From Burkholderiales bacterium (GTDB taxonomy: Bacteria; Pseudomonadota; Gammaproteobacteria; Burkholderiales; SG8-41): a stretch of DNA of 12,804 nucleotides. Within the stretch, counting starts at the first letter, position 1, and every line of letters starts with the position of its first letter. Positions 6,198 to 12,335 of the stretch are shown piece after piece. A program made the translations under genes and the position numbers. The DNA is taken from assembly GCA_019746155.1 (NCBI GenBank), contig JAIESJ010000126.1, forward strand, positions 1-12,804, read 5' to 3'. The notes under the pieces are model-generated. The model searched no databases and had not been told where the DNA came from. It was given only the letters and a program-made list of their open reading frames with translations.

Positions 6198-6226
6198 ACG
6201 ATAGCGAACGATCGTTCGCCGGTCAA
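6198..6226 (-). promoter_or_regulatory. lexA-like gene promoter with a 16-base palindromic operator in the spacer
   Basis: On the minus strand TTGACC (6226-6221), a 17-base spacer and TATCGT (6203-6198) form a good promoter. The spacer holds GCGAACGATCGTTCGC (6204-6219), a perfect palindrome matching the GAAC-N4-GTTC form of LexA box known from Gram-positive bacteria and some other phyla, not the CTGT-N8-ACAG box usual in beta- and gammaproteobacteria. The -10 ends only 6 bases before the ATG, so transcription should begin at or next to the start codon. The same site lies 45 bases upstream of the divergent GTG at 6265 and could also act on that gene. Confidence 0.75.
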
Positions 6227-6264
6227 GAGCCCCTCGTCTAAATGCAGTACACAAGGAGGACACC

Positions 6265-7112
6265 GTGAGGGATAAGAACACATTTTTTGCGATGAAGTTG
6301 GAAGGCCCTGGTGTGAAGCCGGGGCGAATCCGGCTGGAGGATTTCCTCCGGCTGGGGCAAGAAATGCTGCGGGCTGTGGAGCGTGTGGCGCTTCAGGCCT
6401 TCGAGAAGTTTGTCCAAGGGCTGAGCGCTGTAACCTCGGATGGTGAGGCCCCCCGTCCGGTTATGACGCTGGTGTATTGCTCGCCGTCCGCGATGCGGGA
6501 CGACTTTTCGATCGCGGCGTGGACCGCATCGAATTCACGCTCAACCATCGGGCTCAGCCGCTGCGTGCGCTCTACAACCGCGACGGTTATACGCGTGTTC
6601 AACAGCGCATCGTCGGACCCCAGCTCAACAAGCGGACTATCGAAGGTCGGCTGCTTATGGCGGATTTCAAAGAACGCGGGTCCCGGCTGCGCGTGCATCC
6701 ATCGAGCGGTGATCCCGTTATCTGTTTGTTCAGCGAATCGCTGCGCGACGAGGTATATCGGAGCATTCTTCACTTCGTGCGTGTCACCGGCGAGGCCAAG
6801 GAAGATCCGGTCTTAAACAAGATTGTGAGCATCACGATCTCGGACATTGAGCGCATCGAAGCCAAAGAAGATCAGGCGATGGAGATTCTGCCGAGTGGCG
6901 CACCGCTCCCCGGGGACTTCTGGCAGGCGATGAGCTTTGACGAGCTTGCAGCAGCACAAGGCGTACGTCCGCTGTCTGACATCGACGCCCTTGTCGGCGT
7001 TTGGCCAGATGCGTGGATTGCGGCGACGGCTGTTTGGCACCACATATCGCTCGTGAGTCACGACGGCGACTTCGTGGGAATTGCAGGATTGGAAATCATT
7101 AGAGAAGACTAA
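6265..7112 (+). pseudogene. Frameshifted unknown/antitoxin-like gene fused to a PIN-domain (VapC-type) C-terminal fragment
   Basis: The GTG at 6265 has a perfect AAGGAGG 5 bases upstream. The first frame gives FAMKLEGPGVKPGRIRLEDF and FVQGLSAVTSDGEAP; at a run of six C (6449-6454) the sense moves to the -1 frame, giving PPSGYDAGVLLAVRDAGRLF and RTIEGRLLMADFKERG, open to 7112. One more C in the run would restore a single reading frame. The second part continues to SFDELAAAQGVRPLSDIDAL (about 6930-7000), resembling the C-terminal antitoxin-like motif of proteins encoded next to PIN toxins. After VWP the sequence jumps to DAWIAATAVWHHISLVSHDGDF and ends GLEIIRED, the C-terminal end of a PIN nuclease, in frame. 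The main part of the PIN domain, including its first Asp and Glu, is missing. I do not know the function of the N-terminal family. Likely broken. Confidence 0.65.
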
Positions 7113-7143
7113 TCGGACGAGCCGCGTGGATGCTGCCTTGGTG

Positions 7144-7164
7144 CGATGACATGCAGCGTCATCG
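7144..7164. other. Inverted repeat after the PIN-fragment gene
   Basis: CGATGAC-N7-GTCATCG forms a perfect 7-bp stem 31 bases after the stop at 7112. There is no T-run on either side, so a classical intrinsic terminator is not supported. It may be a protein-binding site or a weak transcript end. The rest of the stretch to the vapB start holds no gene I recognise. Confidence 0.35.
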
Positions 7165-7270
7165 TCGGGGGAAACCTGAGCCGCTCGCCGGGGCTTCAGC
7201 ATTGTCGTGTCGGGATCGGGGCTGGCGCACCTTGCCATCTGGCGCAAAAGCATGCTATTAATCATCAGAT

Positions 7271-7289
7271 GATGCCCATTTTAGGCATC
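7271..7289. promoter_or_regulatory. Operator-like inverted repeat upstream of vapB
   Basis: GATGCC-N7-GGCATC, a perfect 6-bp inverted repeat, ends 23 bases before the vapB ATG. VapB antitoxins bind such repeats in their own promoters, so an autoregulatory site is likely. The flanking CTATTAAT at about 7254-7261 is a possible -10, though no matching -35 is obvious. Confidence 0.5.
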
Positions 7290-7312
7290 TCATTCTTGTC
7301 GAGGGAATATCC

Positions 7313-7510
7313 ATGAGAACCACGCTGAACATTGAAGACGAGCTTCTCGCCACGGCGCAGCGCGTGAGCGGCCTGAAGGAAAAGACGGCGCTGGTGCGGG
7401 AGGGGCTCAAGGCCCTGATCGAGCGGGAGAGTGGCCGGCGCCTGGCGCAGTTGGGCGGCACTGAGCCGCAACTGCAGCCCGTTCCCCGGCGTCAGTCCGA
7501 CCCGGCATGA
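7313..7510 (+). CDS. vapB: VapB-type antitoxin
   Basis: 65 residues: MRTTLNIEDELLATAQRVSG then EKTALVREGLKALIERES and LAQLGGTEPQLQPVPRR. This is the VapB family with an N-terminal ribbon-helix-helix for DNA binding and a C-terminal tail that wraps the PIN toxin; the length is normal. A GAGGG lies 8 bases before the ATG. Its TGA overlaps the ATG of the vapC gene (ATGA), so the two are translationally coupled. The inverted repeat at 7271-7289 is the likely autoregulatory site. The gene is intact, unlike many of its neighbours, as expected of an addiction module that resists deletion. Confidence 0.9.
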   Translation: MRTTLNIEDELLATAQRVSGLKEKTALVREGLKALIERESGRRLAQLGGTEPQLQPVPRRQSDPA

Positions 7511-7893
7511 TCCTGGTCGATAGTTCGGTCTGGATCGACCACCTGCGCGCCGGTGAGCCGGCGCTGGTGGAACTGCTGAACACCGGTCGGGTGCTGACGC
7601 ACCCTTTTGTCATTGGCGAACTGGCCTGCGGGAATCTGAAGAACCGCAAAACGGTTTTGTCACTGCTGCAGGATCTGCCTGCTGCACCGGTCGCCACCGA
7701 TGAGGAGATGCTGTTTTTCATCGAAAGGCGCGGCTTGATGGGCAGGGGTATCGGTTGTGTCGATGCCCATCTCCTGGCTTCGGTTTCGATGGCGGGAACC
7801 GGGCGACTCTGGACGCGGGATAAACGTCTCTGCGCGGTCGCCGAGTCGATGGGCTTGGCTTTCGAGACTGCATGGTCATCGAGCAACGTGTGA
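7507..7893 (+). CDS. vapC: VapC-type PIN-domain ribonuclease toxin
   Basis: 128 residues, the usual length. The four acidic PIN residues are visible: Asp5 in ILVDSSVWIDHL, Glu38 in VIGELACG, Asp86 in GIGCVDAHLLAS and Asp105 in LWTRDKRL. VapC toxins are magnesium-dependent endoribonucleases, several cutting initiator tRNA or the sarcin-ricin loop of 23S rRNA; the target here is unknown. It is coupled to the upstream vapB gene by a 4-base overlap. The 3' end is followed at once by a DUF6933-like scrap (7894-7958). It differs from the PIN fragment ending at 7112, so the island once carried at least two PIN modules. Confidence 0.92.
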   Translation: MILVDSSVWIDHLRAGEPALVELLNTGRVLTHPFVIGELACGNLKNRKTVLSLLQDLPAAPVATDEEMLFFIERRGLMGRGIGCVDAHLLASVSMAGTGRLWTRDKRLCAVAESMGLAFETAWSSSNV

Positions 7894-7958
7894 ACGTGGA
7901 ACACGACGGCGGCTTGGCAAGCACTGACTTGGGTCAACTCCACCACAGACTGAAGTGA
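7894..7958 (+). pseudogene. 3' scrap of a second DUF6933-like gene
   Basis: Immediately after the vapC stop, codons from 7896 read VEHDGGLASTDLGQLHHRLK and end at TGA (7956-7958). The DUF6933-like domain at the end of the protease fusion has VKDGSGLTGVDLARLHHRLN at the matching place (about 5473-5532). By hand count about 45 of 60 bases agree over 20 codons, with no gaps. This is homology but not a recent copy. It ends 19 bases before the stop codon of the convergent citE-like gene and marks the right edge of the island. Confidence 0.6.
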
Positions 7959-7965
7959 TCACCGT

Positions 7966-7984
7966 GGGCTGAATGCCTCAGCCC
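7966..7984 (-). terminator. Hairpin across the citE-like stop codon
   Basis: GGGCTGA-N5-TCAGCCC is a perfect 7-bp stem with a 5-base loop, and the TGA stop of the citE-like gene lies within one arm. No T-run follows on the minus strand, so it is a possible but non-classical transcript end; it might equally be a protective 3' hairpin. It lies at the border between the catabolic gene and the island. Confidence 0.35.
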
Positions 7985-8889
7985 TTCATCGCCGCGAGCG
8001 TCTTCGCTTCGCGCGCCTTGATTGCCTCGTGACGCCGGAGCAGCTTCTCGGCGCGCACGATGATCGGGATGTCGATCATCTTGCCGTCAAGGCTGAACGA
8101 GCCGCGGCCGGTTTTCGCCGCTTCAACGTTCAACTCGATCACCCTGCGTGCGTACTCCACCTCCTCGGTAGTCGGCGTGTATTCCTCGTTGACGATGGTG
8201 ACCTGCCCGGGGTGGATGCAGCCGGCGCCCATGAAGCCGAAGTCGCGCGAGCGGCGCACCATTTTGCGGAAGTGGTCCCAGTCGCCGAAGCCCGCGACGC
8301 TGTCGATGAAGCCGAGCGGCATGATGCCGGCCGAGTTGGCGGCGATGATCATGTGCTGCTTGGGATAGAACAGCGCGTCACCCGTGGGCTGCATGTTGCA
8401 ATCGAGCGCGAAGTCCTCGCCGCCGATGTTGCAGGCGACGGTGCGACTGCTCGCGTGCACGATTTCATGGATGCGGAAAAACGCGTCAGCCGTCTCTATC
8501 ATGGTGATGAATCGGGTGTGACCGACCGTCATGCCGCGCTTTTCCTCGAGTTCGGACACGAGTTCGTCGAGCAGGCGCACGTGCGAGGCGCCGTCGACCT
8601 TGGTGCAGGCGATGCCGTCGACGTCGGGGCAGATCGAATGCTCAAGGTCGCGCACCGCAAGCGACAGCGGCCGGTTGATGCGGACCACGACGTCGGCACC
8701 GCCGCGCCGCACTTTTGCAGCAGCCTTCTCGACCAGGGTGCGCGCGTGGTCCTTCTCGGCGGGTGGGACACTGTCCTCGAGATCGAGCTGGATCACATCG
8801 GCGCCGCGCGTGTGCGCCTTGTCGACGTACTTGTCGACGTTGACCGGCACGTACATGAGCGAGCGCCAGACCGGCAGATTGCGTTTCAT
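7978..8889 (-). CDS. HpcH/HpaI-CitE family lyase, probable citramalyl-CoA or malyl-CoA type lyase
   Basis: 303 residues from the ATG at 8889 (GAGG 8 bases upstream; its ATGA overlaps the CoA-transferase stop). The CitE-type barrel is clear: WRSLMYVPVN, VIQLDLEDSVPPAEKDHAR (33-50), VVVRINRP with Arg70, FITMIETADAFF with the metal ligand Glu132, and NIGGEDFALD (154-163) with the second metal-binding acidic residue; the C-terminal GAGCIHPGQV is also typical. CitE-like enzymes of this sort cleave malyl-CoA, beta-methylmalyl-CoA or citramalyl-CoA to acetyl-CoA or propionyl-CoA and a 2-oxo acid. Citrate lyase itself is unlikely, since citF and citD are absent. Beside a CoA-transferase and with a mesaconyl-CoA hydratase-like gene across the island, cleavage of citramalyl-CoA to pyruvate and acetyl-CoA is the best guess. 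Confidence 0.88.
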   Translation of the reverse strand: MKRNLPVWRSLMYVPVNVDKYVDKAHTRGADVIQLDLEDSVPPAEKDHARTLVEKAAAKVRRGGADVVVRINRPLSLAVRDLEHSICPDVDGIACTKVDGASHVRLLDELVSELEEKRGMTVGHTRFITMIETADAFFRIHEIVHASSRTVACNIGGEDFALDCNMQPTGDALFYPKQHMIIAANSAGIMPLGFIDSVAGFGDWDHFRKMVRRSRDFGFMGAGCIHPGQVTIVNEEYTPTTEEVEYARRVIELNVEAAKTGRGSFSLDGKMIDIPIIVRAEKLLRRHEAIKAREAKTLAAMKG

Positions 8890-10142
8890 TCGTTTTCCTC
8901 TTTCGCTGGTGAACCACTTTCGCATGCGATACCCGAAGCGAGCAACTGCGCGTAGGCCGCCGCGTCCACTCCAAGCTCGCCGAGCAGCGTCCGGTTGTGC
9001 TCTCCGAGGCGCGGCGCGGGCGTGCGTACCGATCCCGGCGTGCCGGACAGCCGCGGCACCACATGGTGCATCGGGAATTCCCCCATGTCGGGATCAGGAT
9101 AGTCGGCGATGAGTTCGCGCTCGAGCACGTGCGGATCTTCCATGATCTGCGAAATGTCGTAGATCGGACCGATCGTGACCTCGGCCTGCTCGAAGAACGC
9201 GACGTTTTCCGCCTGGGTGCGCTCGGCGACGAAAGCGCCGATGATCGCATCGAGTTCCTCGGCGTGCTTGACGCGGTCGGCATTGGTGCGATAGCGCGGA
9301 TGGTCGATGAGGTCCGGTCGGCCGATCGAATGGAAGAGCCGCTCGGCCATCTTTTGCGTCGATGATGACAGACATACGTAACGGCCGTCCTGGCAACGGT
9401 AGGCATTGCGCGGCCCGGCGTTGGTCGAGCGGCTGCCGGTGCGCGGCTTGACTTTGCCGGTGAGCCGGTAGTTGGCCGCCTGGGGGCCCAGCACGGCAAA
9501 CAGCGGATCGAGCAGCGGCAGGTCTATCACCTGGCCGCGCCCGCCGTTGTGCTCCACCTCGCGCAGCGCGATCATCGCCGCCGCCGCGCCGTAGAGACCG
9601 GCCACCGTGTCCGCCAGATACATCGGCGGCAACACCGGCTCGCGATCGGCGAAGCCGTTCATGGCCGCGAAGCCCGACATGCCTTCGACGAGCGTGCCGA
9701 AGCCGGGGCGCCGGCGATAAGGTCCCTCCTGGCCCCAGCCGGAGATGCGCACGATGATCAGCCTGGGGTTGCGTTCGAACAGGATCTGCGGCGCGAGCCC
9801 CATGCGCTCGAGGGTTCCGGGACGGAAGCTCTCGATGAATATCGCCGCCGTGGGAACGAAGCGCAGCAGCAGTTCGCGCGCTTCGGGCTTGCGCAGCTCC
9901 AGGCCCAGGCTTTTTTTGTTGCGCGCGTAGAGTTTCCAGTTCGTCGGCACGCCATCAGTCTGCCAGGCGCGCAAGGTATCGCCCGCGGGCGGCTCGATCT
10001 TGATCACTTCGGCGCCGAAGTCGCCGAGCACCTGCGTCAGCGTGTTGCCGGCGACCAGACGCGACAGGTCGAGCACACGCACGCCGGCGAGCGTTCCTTT
10101 GGCGGCGGGCTCGTAGGATTTTTTGGGAATCGCGCTCGTCAT
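8886..10142 (-). CDS. Class III CoA-transferase (CaiB/BaiF family)
   Basis: 418 residues from the ATG at 10142. Family hallmarks run throughout: LAGVRVLDLSRLVAG (18-32), LGDFGAEVIKIEPPAGD, ARNKKSLGLELRKPEAR, FIESFRPGTLERMGL, RISGWGQEGPY, GFGTLVEGMSG and YLADTVAGLYG, where Asp178 matches the catalytic Asp that forms the acyl-anhydride intermediate. The length is normal. It probably transfers CoA from succinyl-CoA or acetyl-CoA to a dicarboxylate such as itaconate or mesaconate; the donor and acceptor cannot be read from sequence. Its ATG overlaps the TGA of the tctC remnant, and its own stop overlaps the citE-like start, so the two enzymes are translationally coupled. A longer in-frame start at 10181 is rejected, since it runs into the tctC remnant. 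No good ribosome binding site precedes 10142. Confidence 0.92.
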   Translation of the reverse strand: MTSAIPKKSYEPAAKGTLAGVRVLDLSRLVAGNTLTQVLGDFGAEVIKIEPPAGDTLRAWQTDGVPTNWKLYARNKKSLGLELRKPEARELLLRFVPTAAIFIESFRPGTLERMGLAPQILFERNPRLIIVRISGWGQEGPYRRRPGFGTLVEGMSGFAAMNGFADREPVLPPMYLADTVAGLYGAAAAMIALREVEHNGGRGQVIDLPLLDPLFAVLGPQAANYRLTGKVKPRTGSRSTNAGPRNAYRCQDGRYVCLSSSTQKMAERLFHSIGRPDLIDHPRYRTNADRVKHAEELDAIIGAFVAERTQAENVAFFEQAEVTIGPIYDISQIMEDPHVLERELIADYPDPDMGEFPMHHVVPRLSGTPGSVRTPAPRLGEHNRTLLGELGVDAAAYAQLLASGIACESGSPAKEENE

Positions 10143-10240
10143 TCGGGTTTGATGTGGGCGGCCTTGATCACCTTGCTCCACCGGGCGATTTCGCTTTTGA
10201 CCATCGCAGCGAAGGTGTCGGAACGTGCCGCGTGCGCCGG
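10139..10240 (-). pseudogene. Second TctC/Bug receptor 3' remnant, between iclR and the CoA-transferase gene
   Basis: On the minus strand, 33 codons read PAHAARSDTFAAMVKSEIAR and WSKVIKAAHIKPE and end in TGA (10141-10139). FAAxVKSEIARWxKVIK is the standard tail of Bug-type TctC receptors. It starts right after the iclR stop, in the same frame, and its TGA overlaps the ATG of the CoA-transferase gene. All the remainder of a gene of about 320 codons, including the signal peptide, is absent. The 4-base overlap suggests that a whole tctC gene was formerly coupled to the transferase gene. It is not the same sequence as the remnant at 1329-1439, though the two align. Confidence 0.7.
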
Positions 10241-11041
10241 TCAGCGCGAGTCGCCGCCGGAGACCAGCTGCTTTTCGATCAGCCGAATCTCGTTCTTGAG
10301 CATGGTGGCGAGTTCGGCGATGCGCTTGTCGTTCATGCGGCTCGATATCGCCGATACCGAGAGCGCGGCGAAGGCCACCCCTCCCTGGTTGCGCACCACC
10401 AGGCCGATCGAGCGCACGCCGGCGAGTGTCGGCGCCTCGCGCACCGCGTAACCGAGTTTTTGTGCGCGCCTGACCTGCACAGTCAGGCTGTTGGCGGCGA
10501 GTCCGTACTCGGGCAGGCGCGCGGCGTTGGCGTCTATGGTGTGGCGGATTTCCTCCTCCGACAGCGCGCTGAGGATGGCGAGGCTGCCGGTGCCTATGCC
10601 GAGCGGGCGCCGCATGCCGATTTCGAGCGTGAAGGTCTTGATCGGGAAAGCCCCTTCACGCCGGTCGATGCATACCGCATCGAGCCCGCTGCGCTGCGTC
10701 AGGAATACGGTGTCACCGGTGGCTTCCGCGATGCGCGTCAATGCGGGATGACAGATTTCGCGCAGGTTGTAGCGTGGCGCAGCGGTGAGTCCCAGTTCGA
10801 ACACCATGGAGCCGAGGAAATAGCGATGCGAATCGGGATCCTGCTGTACCATGTTTTCCGCCACGAGGCATTTCAGCATGCGGTGTACGGTGGGGCGCTG
10901 CAAACCGGTGCGTGTGGCAAGATCGAGCAGGCGCGAACCGCCGCGGTTGTGCGCGGCGATCTCGCGCAGCAGGAGCAATGCGCGTTCTATGCTTTGGGTG
11001 CCGGAGAGGGCGCCGGGCACGGCAGGTGTTTTTCTGGGCAT
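10241..11041 (-). CDS. IclR-family transcriptional regulator
   Basis: 266 residues. An N-terminal winged helix (about 15-76: GTQSIERALLLLREIAA, LATRTGLQRPTVHRMLKCL, RYFLGSMVFELG) is followed by the IclR effector-binding domain (about 85-255: TVFLTQRSGLDAVCIDRREG, RRPLGIGTGSLAILSAL, GVRSIGLVVRNQGGVAFAAL). Such regulators sense small organic acids. It heads the minus-strand CoA-transferase/lyase set and is divergent from the PrpB-type gene, so it likely controls both. The ATG at 11041 is the first Met of the frame before the helix; the ribosome site is weak. A GGAATATTCC palindrome overlaps its predicted -35, consistent with autorepression. Effector unknown; a C5 dicarboxylate or its CoA ester is a guess from the neighbours. 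Confidence 0.9.
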   Translation of the reverse strand: MPRKTPAVPGALSGTQSIERALLLLREIAAHNRGGSRLLDLATRTGLQRPTVHRMLKCLVAENMVQQDPDSHRYFLGSMVFELGLTAAPRYNLREICHPALTRIAEATGDTVFLTQRSGLDAVCIDRREGAFPIKTFTLEIGMRRPLGIGTGSLAILSALSEEEIRHTIDANAARLPEYGLAANSLTVQVRRAQKLGYAVREAPTLAGVRSIGLVVRNQGGVAFAALSVSAISSRMNDKRIAELATMLKNEIRLIEKQLVSGGDSR

Positions 11042-11308
11042 ATGAGTCCGGATGGTGAGATCAGGTCATGATTATGCCACCGCGGCGGCGCTGGCGGAAT
11101 ATTCCCCCTCATGCTATCGTGCCGACGGTTTTTTTGCGGGCCGGCCTTGGGCAGTCCATATTACGGAATACAGCCCCGCTTCGCCAGGCTGCCTCAGGCA
11201 GGGCGCGCGGGCGCAACCGGCAGGCACAGTGACGGCTGGCGCGGTAACATGGCGTCTCGCGCGCGGCGCTGACCGTCTCCGTGCGCCATCAAGTAAGGAG
11301 TGCAGCAG
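11042..11308. promoter_or_regulatory. Divergent control region between iclR and prpB-like genes
   Basis: About 267 bases without a gene. For iclR (minus strand) a CATAAT (11076-11071) and TTCCGC (11099-11094) are 17 bases apart, and the perfect 10-base palindrome GGAATATTCC (11096-11105) overlaps the -35; IclR-family sites often have GGAA/TTCC arms. A further stem CTGCC-TCA-GGCAG lies at 11189-11201. For the plus-strand gene, TTGGGC at 11147 is a possible -35 with no clear -10. GC-rich sequence fills 11200-11290. Confidence 0.5.
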
Positions 11309-12241
11309 ATGACCGATTTGTCTCCGGGGGCGATTCCCCGTCTTTCATCCGCGGGCGCACGTTTTCGCGCCGCCGTTGCGGCGGAAAAGCCGCTGCAGAT
11401 TGTCGGCACGATCAACGCCTACCACGCGCGCCTGGCCGAGCGCGTGGGCTATCGCGCCGTCTATCTTTCGGGCGGCGGCGTGGCCGCGGGATCGCTGGGG
11501 CTTCCCGACCTCGGCATCAGCAATCTCGATGACGTGCTGACCGACGTGCGCCGCATCACCGATGTGTGCGATCTGCCGCTGCTGGTCGATGTCGACACCG
11601 GCTTCGGCGCGAGCGCGTTCAACATCGCGCGCACGGTAAAATCGCTGATCAAGTTCGGCGCGGCGGCGATGCATATCGAGGATCAGGTCGGCGCCAAGCG
11701 TTGCGGCCACCGCCCCAACAAGGAACTGGTGTCGCAGCAGGAAATGGTCGACCGCATCAAGGCGGCGGTCGATGCCAAGACCGATCGCGATTTCGTGGTG
11801 ATGGCGCGCACCGATGCGCTGGCGGTCGAAGGGTTGCAGGCGGCCGTCGACCGCGCCTGCGCCTGTGTCGAGGCCGGCGCTGACATGATTTTCCCGGAAG
11901 CGATCACCGAACTCGCGATGTACAGGAAATTCGCGGACGCGGTAAAGGTGCCGATCCTCGCCAACATCACCGAGTTCGGCGCAACACCACTGTTTACCAC
12001 GCAGGAACTGGCGAGCGCCAACGTGGCGATGGCGCTTTATCCGCTGTCGGCTTTCCGCGCGATGAACGCGGCGGCACTCAAGGTCTACCAGACGCTGCGC
12101 AAGGAGGGCACGCAGAAAAACGTGGTCGACATGATGCAGACGCGCAATGATCTTTATGACTTCCTCGACTATCACGCCTACGAGAAGAAGCTCGACGAGC
12201 TGTTCGCGCGCGGCAAAAAGCCGAAAGGCAGTGAAACGTGA
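11309..12241 (+). CDS. 2-methylisocitrate lyase-like protein (PrpB, isocitrate lyase/PEP mutase superfamily)
   Basis: 310 residues from the ATG at 11309, with AAGGAG 8 bases upstream; a GTG at 11300 overlaps that site and is rejected. Motifs: IVGTINAYHARLAERVG, YLSGGGVAAGSLGLPDLG (53-69), VDVDTGFG (93-100, metal-binding Asp94/Asp96), MHIEDQVGAKRCGH with the catalytic-loop Cys132, and MARTDALAVEGL. These are those of PrpB, which splits 2-methylisocitrate to pyruvate and succinate in the methylcitrate cycle. No prpC or prpD is nearby, so a related 2,3-dimethylmalate or other C5-C6 hydroxyacid lyase role is possible. Divergent from iclR. The last codons (GSET) and the stop are formed by the repeat element that follows, which hints that the original C-terminus was altered by insertion of the element. 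Confidence 0.85.
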   Translation: MTDLSPGAIPRLSSAGARFRAAVAAEKPLQIVGTINAYHARLAERVGYRAVYLSGGGVAAGSLGLPDLGISNLDDVLTDVRRITDVCDLPLLVDVDTGFGASAFNIARTVKSLIKFGAAAMHIEDQVGAKRCGHRPNKELVSQQEMVDRIKAAVDAKTDRDFVVMARTDALAVEGLQAAVDRACACVEAGADMIFPEAITELAMYRKFADAVKVPILANITEFGATPLFTTQELASANVAMALYPLSAFRAMNAAALKVYQTLRKEGTQKNVVDMMQTRNDLYDFLDYHAYEKKLDELFARGKKPKGSET

Positions 12242-12335
12242 AATGTGAAAAGTAGCCCCCCTCTCCCCCCTGACCGGGGAAGAGGGCTGGGGTGAGGGGG
12301 ATCACCCTTCACCCTTCACCCTTCACCCTTCACCC
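12231..12335. repeat. Intergenic palindromic repeat element with heptad arms
   Basis: The left arm has three degenerate heptads GTGAAAC, GTGAAAT, GTGAAAA (12231-12251). The right arm has four exact ACCCTTC heptads plus a partial one (12304-12335), that is GTGAAGG when read on the other strand. Between them is a C-rich then G-rich inverted stretch (about 12255-12300, CCCTCTCCCC opposed to GAGGGCTGGGGTGAGGGGG). The whole can fold into one long stem, with GTGAA/TTCAC segments in phase. It resembles the REP-like CCCTCACCCC... elements scattered in proteobacterial intergenic regions. It supplies the stop codon of the prpB-like gene and may end transcription or shield mRNA. Confidence 0.7.

Noticed and set aside
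7113..7312. Possible coding scrap between the PIN fragment and vapB
   Set aside because: None of the frames gives a recognisable sequence; only inverted repeats could be supported.
7894..7984. Island attachment site
   Set aside because: No direct repeat shared between the left edge (1440-1750) and the right edge could be found by eye, and there is no integrase or tRNA gene in the window.
8886..8925. Upstream start for the citE-like gene at 8925
   Set aside because: It would overlap the CoA-transferase gene by 40 bases; the ATG at 8889 has a GAGG site and the usual ATGA overlap, and the family starts near WRSLMYVP.
8029..8955. 308-codon plus-strand frame opposite the citE-like gene
   Set aside because: It is the reverse-strand shadow of a well-supported gene, with no recognisable motif. 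The same applies to plus-strand frames at 9549-10451 and 10154-11071 and the minus-strand frame at 11345-12175.
12304..12335. Tandem ACCCTTC repeats considered as a CRISPR-like array
   Set aside because: Seven-base units without spacers, part of a longer palindromic element; no cas genes nearby.
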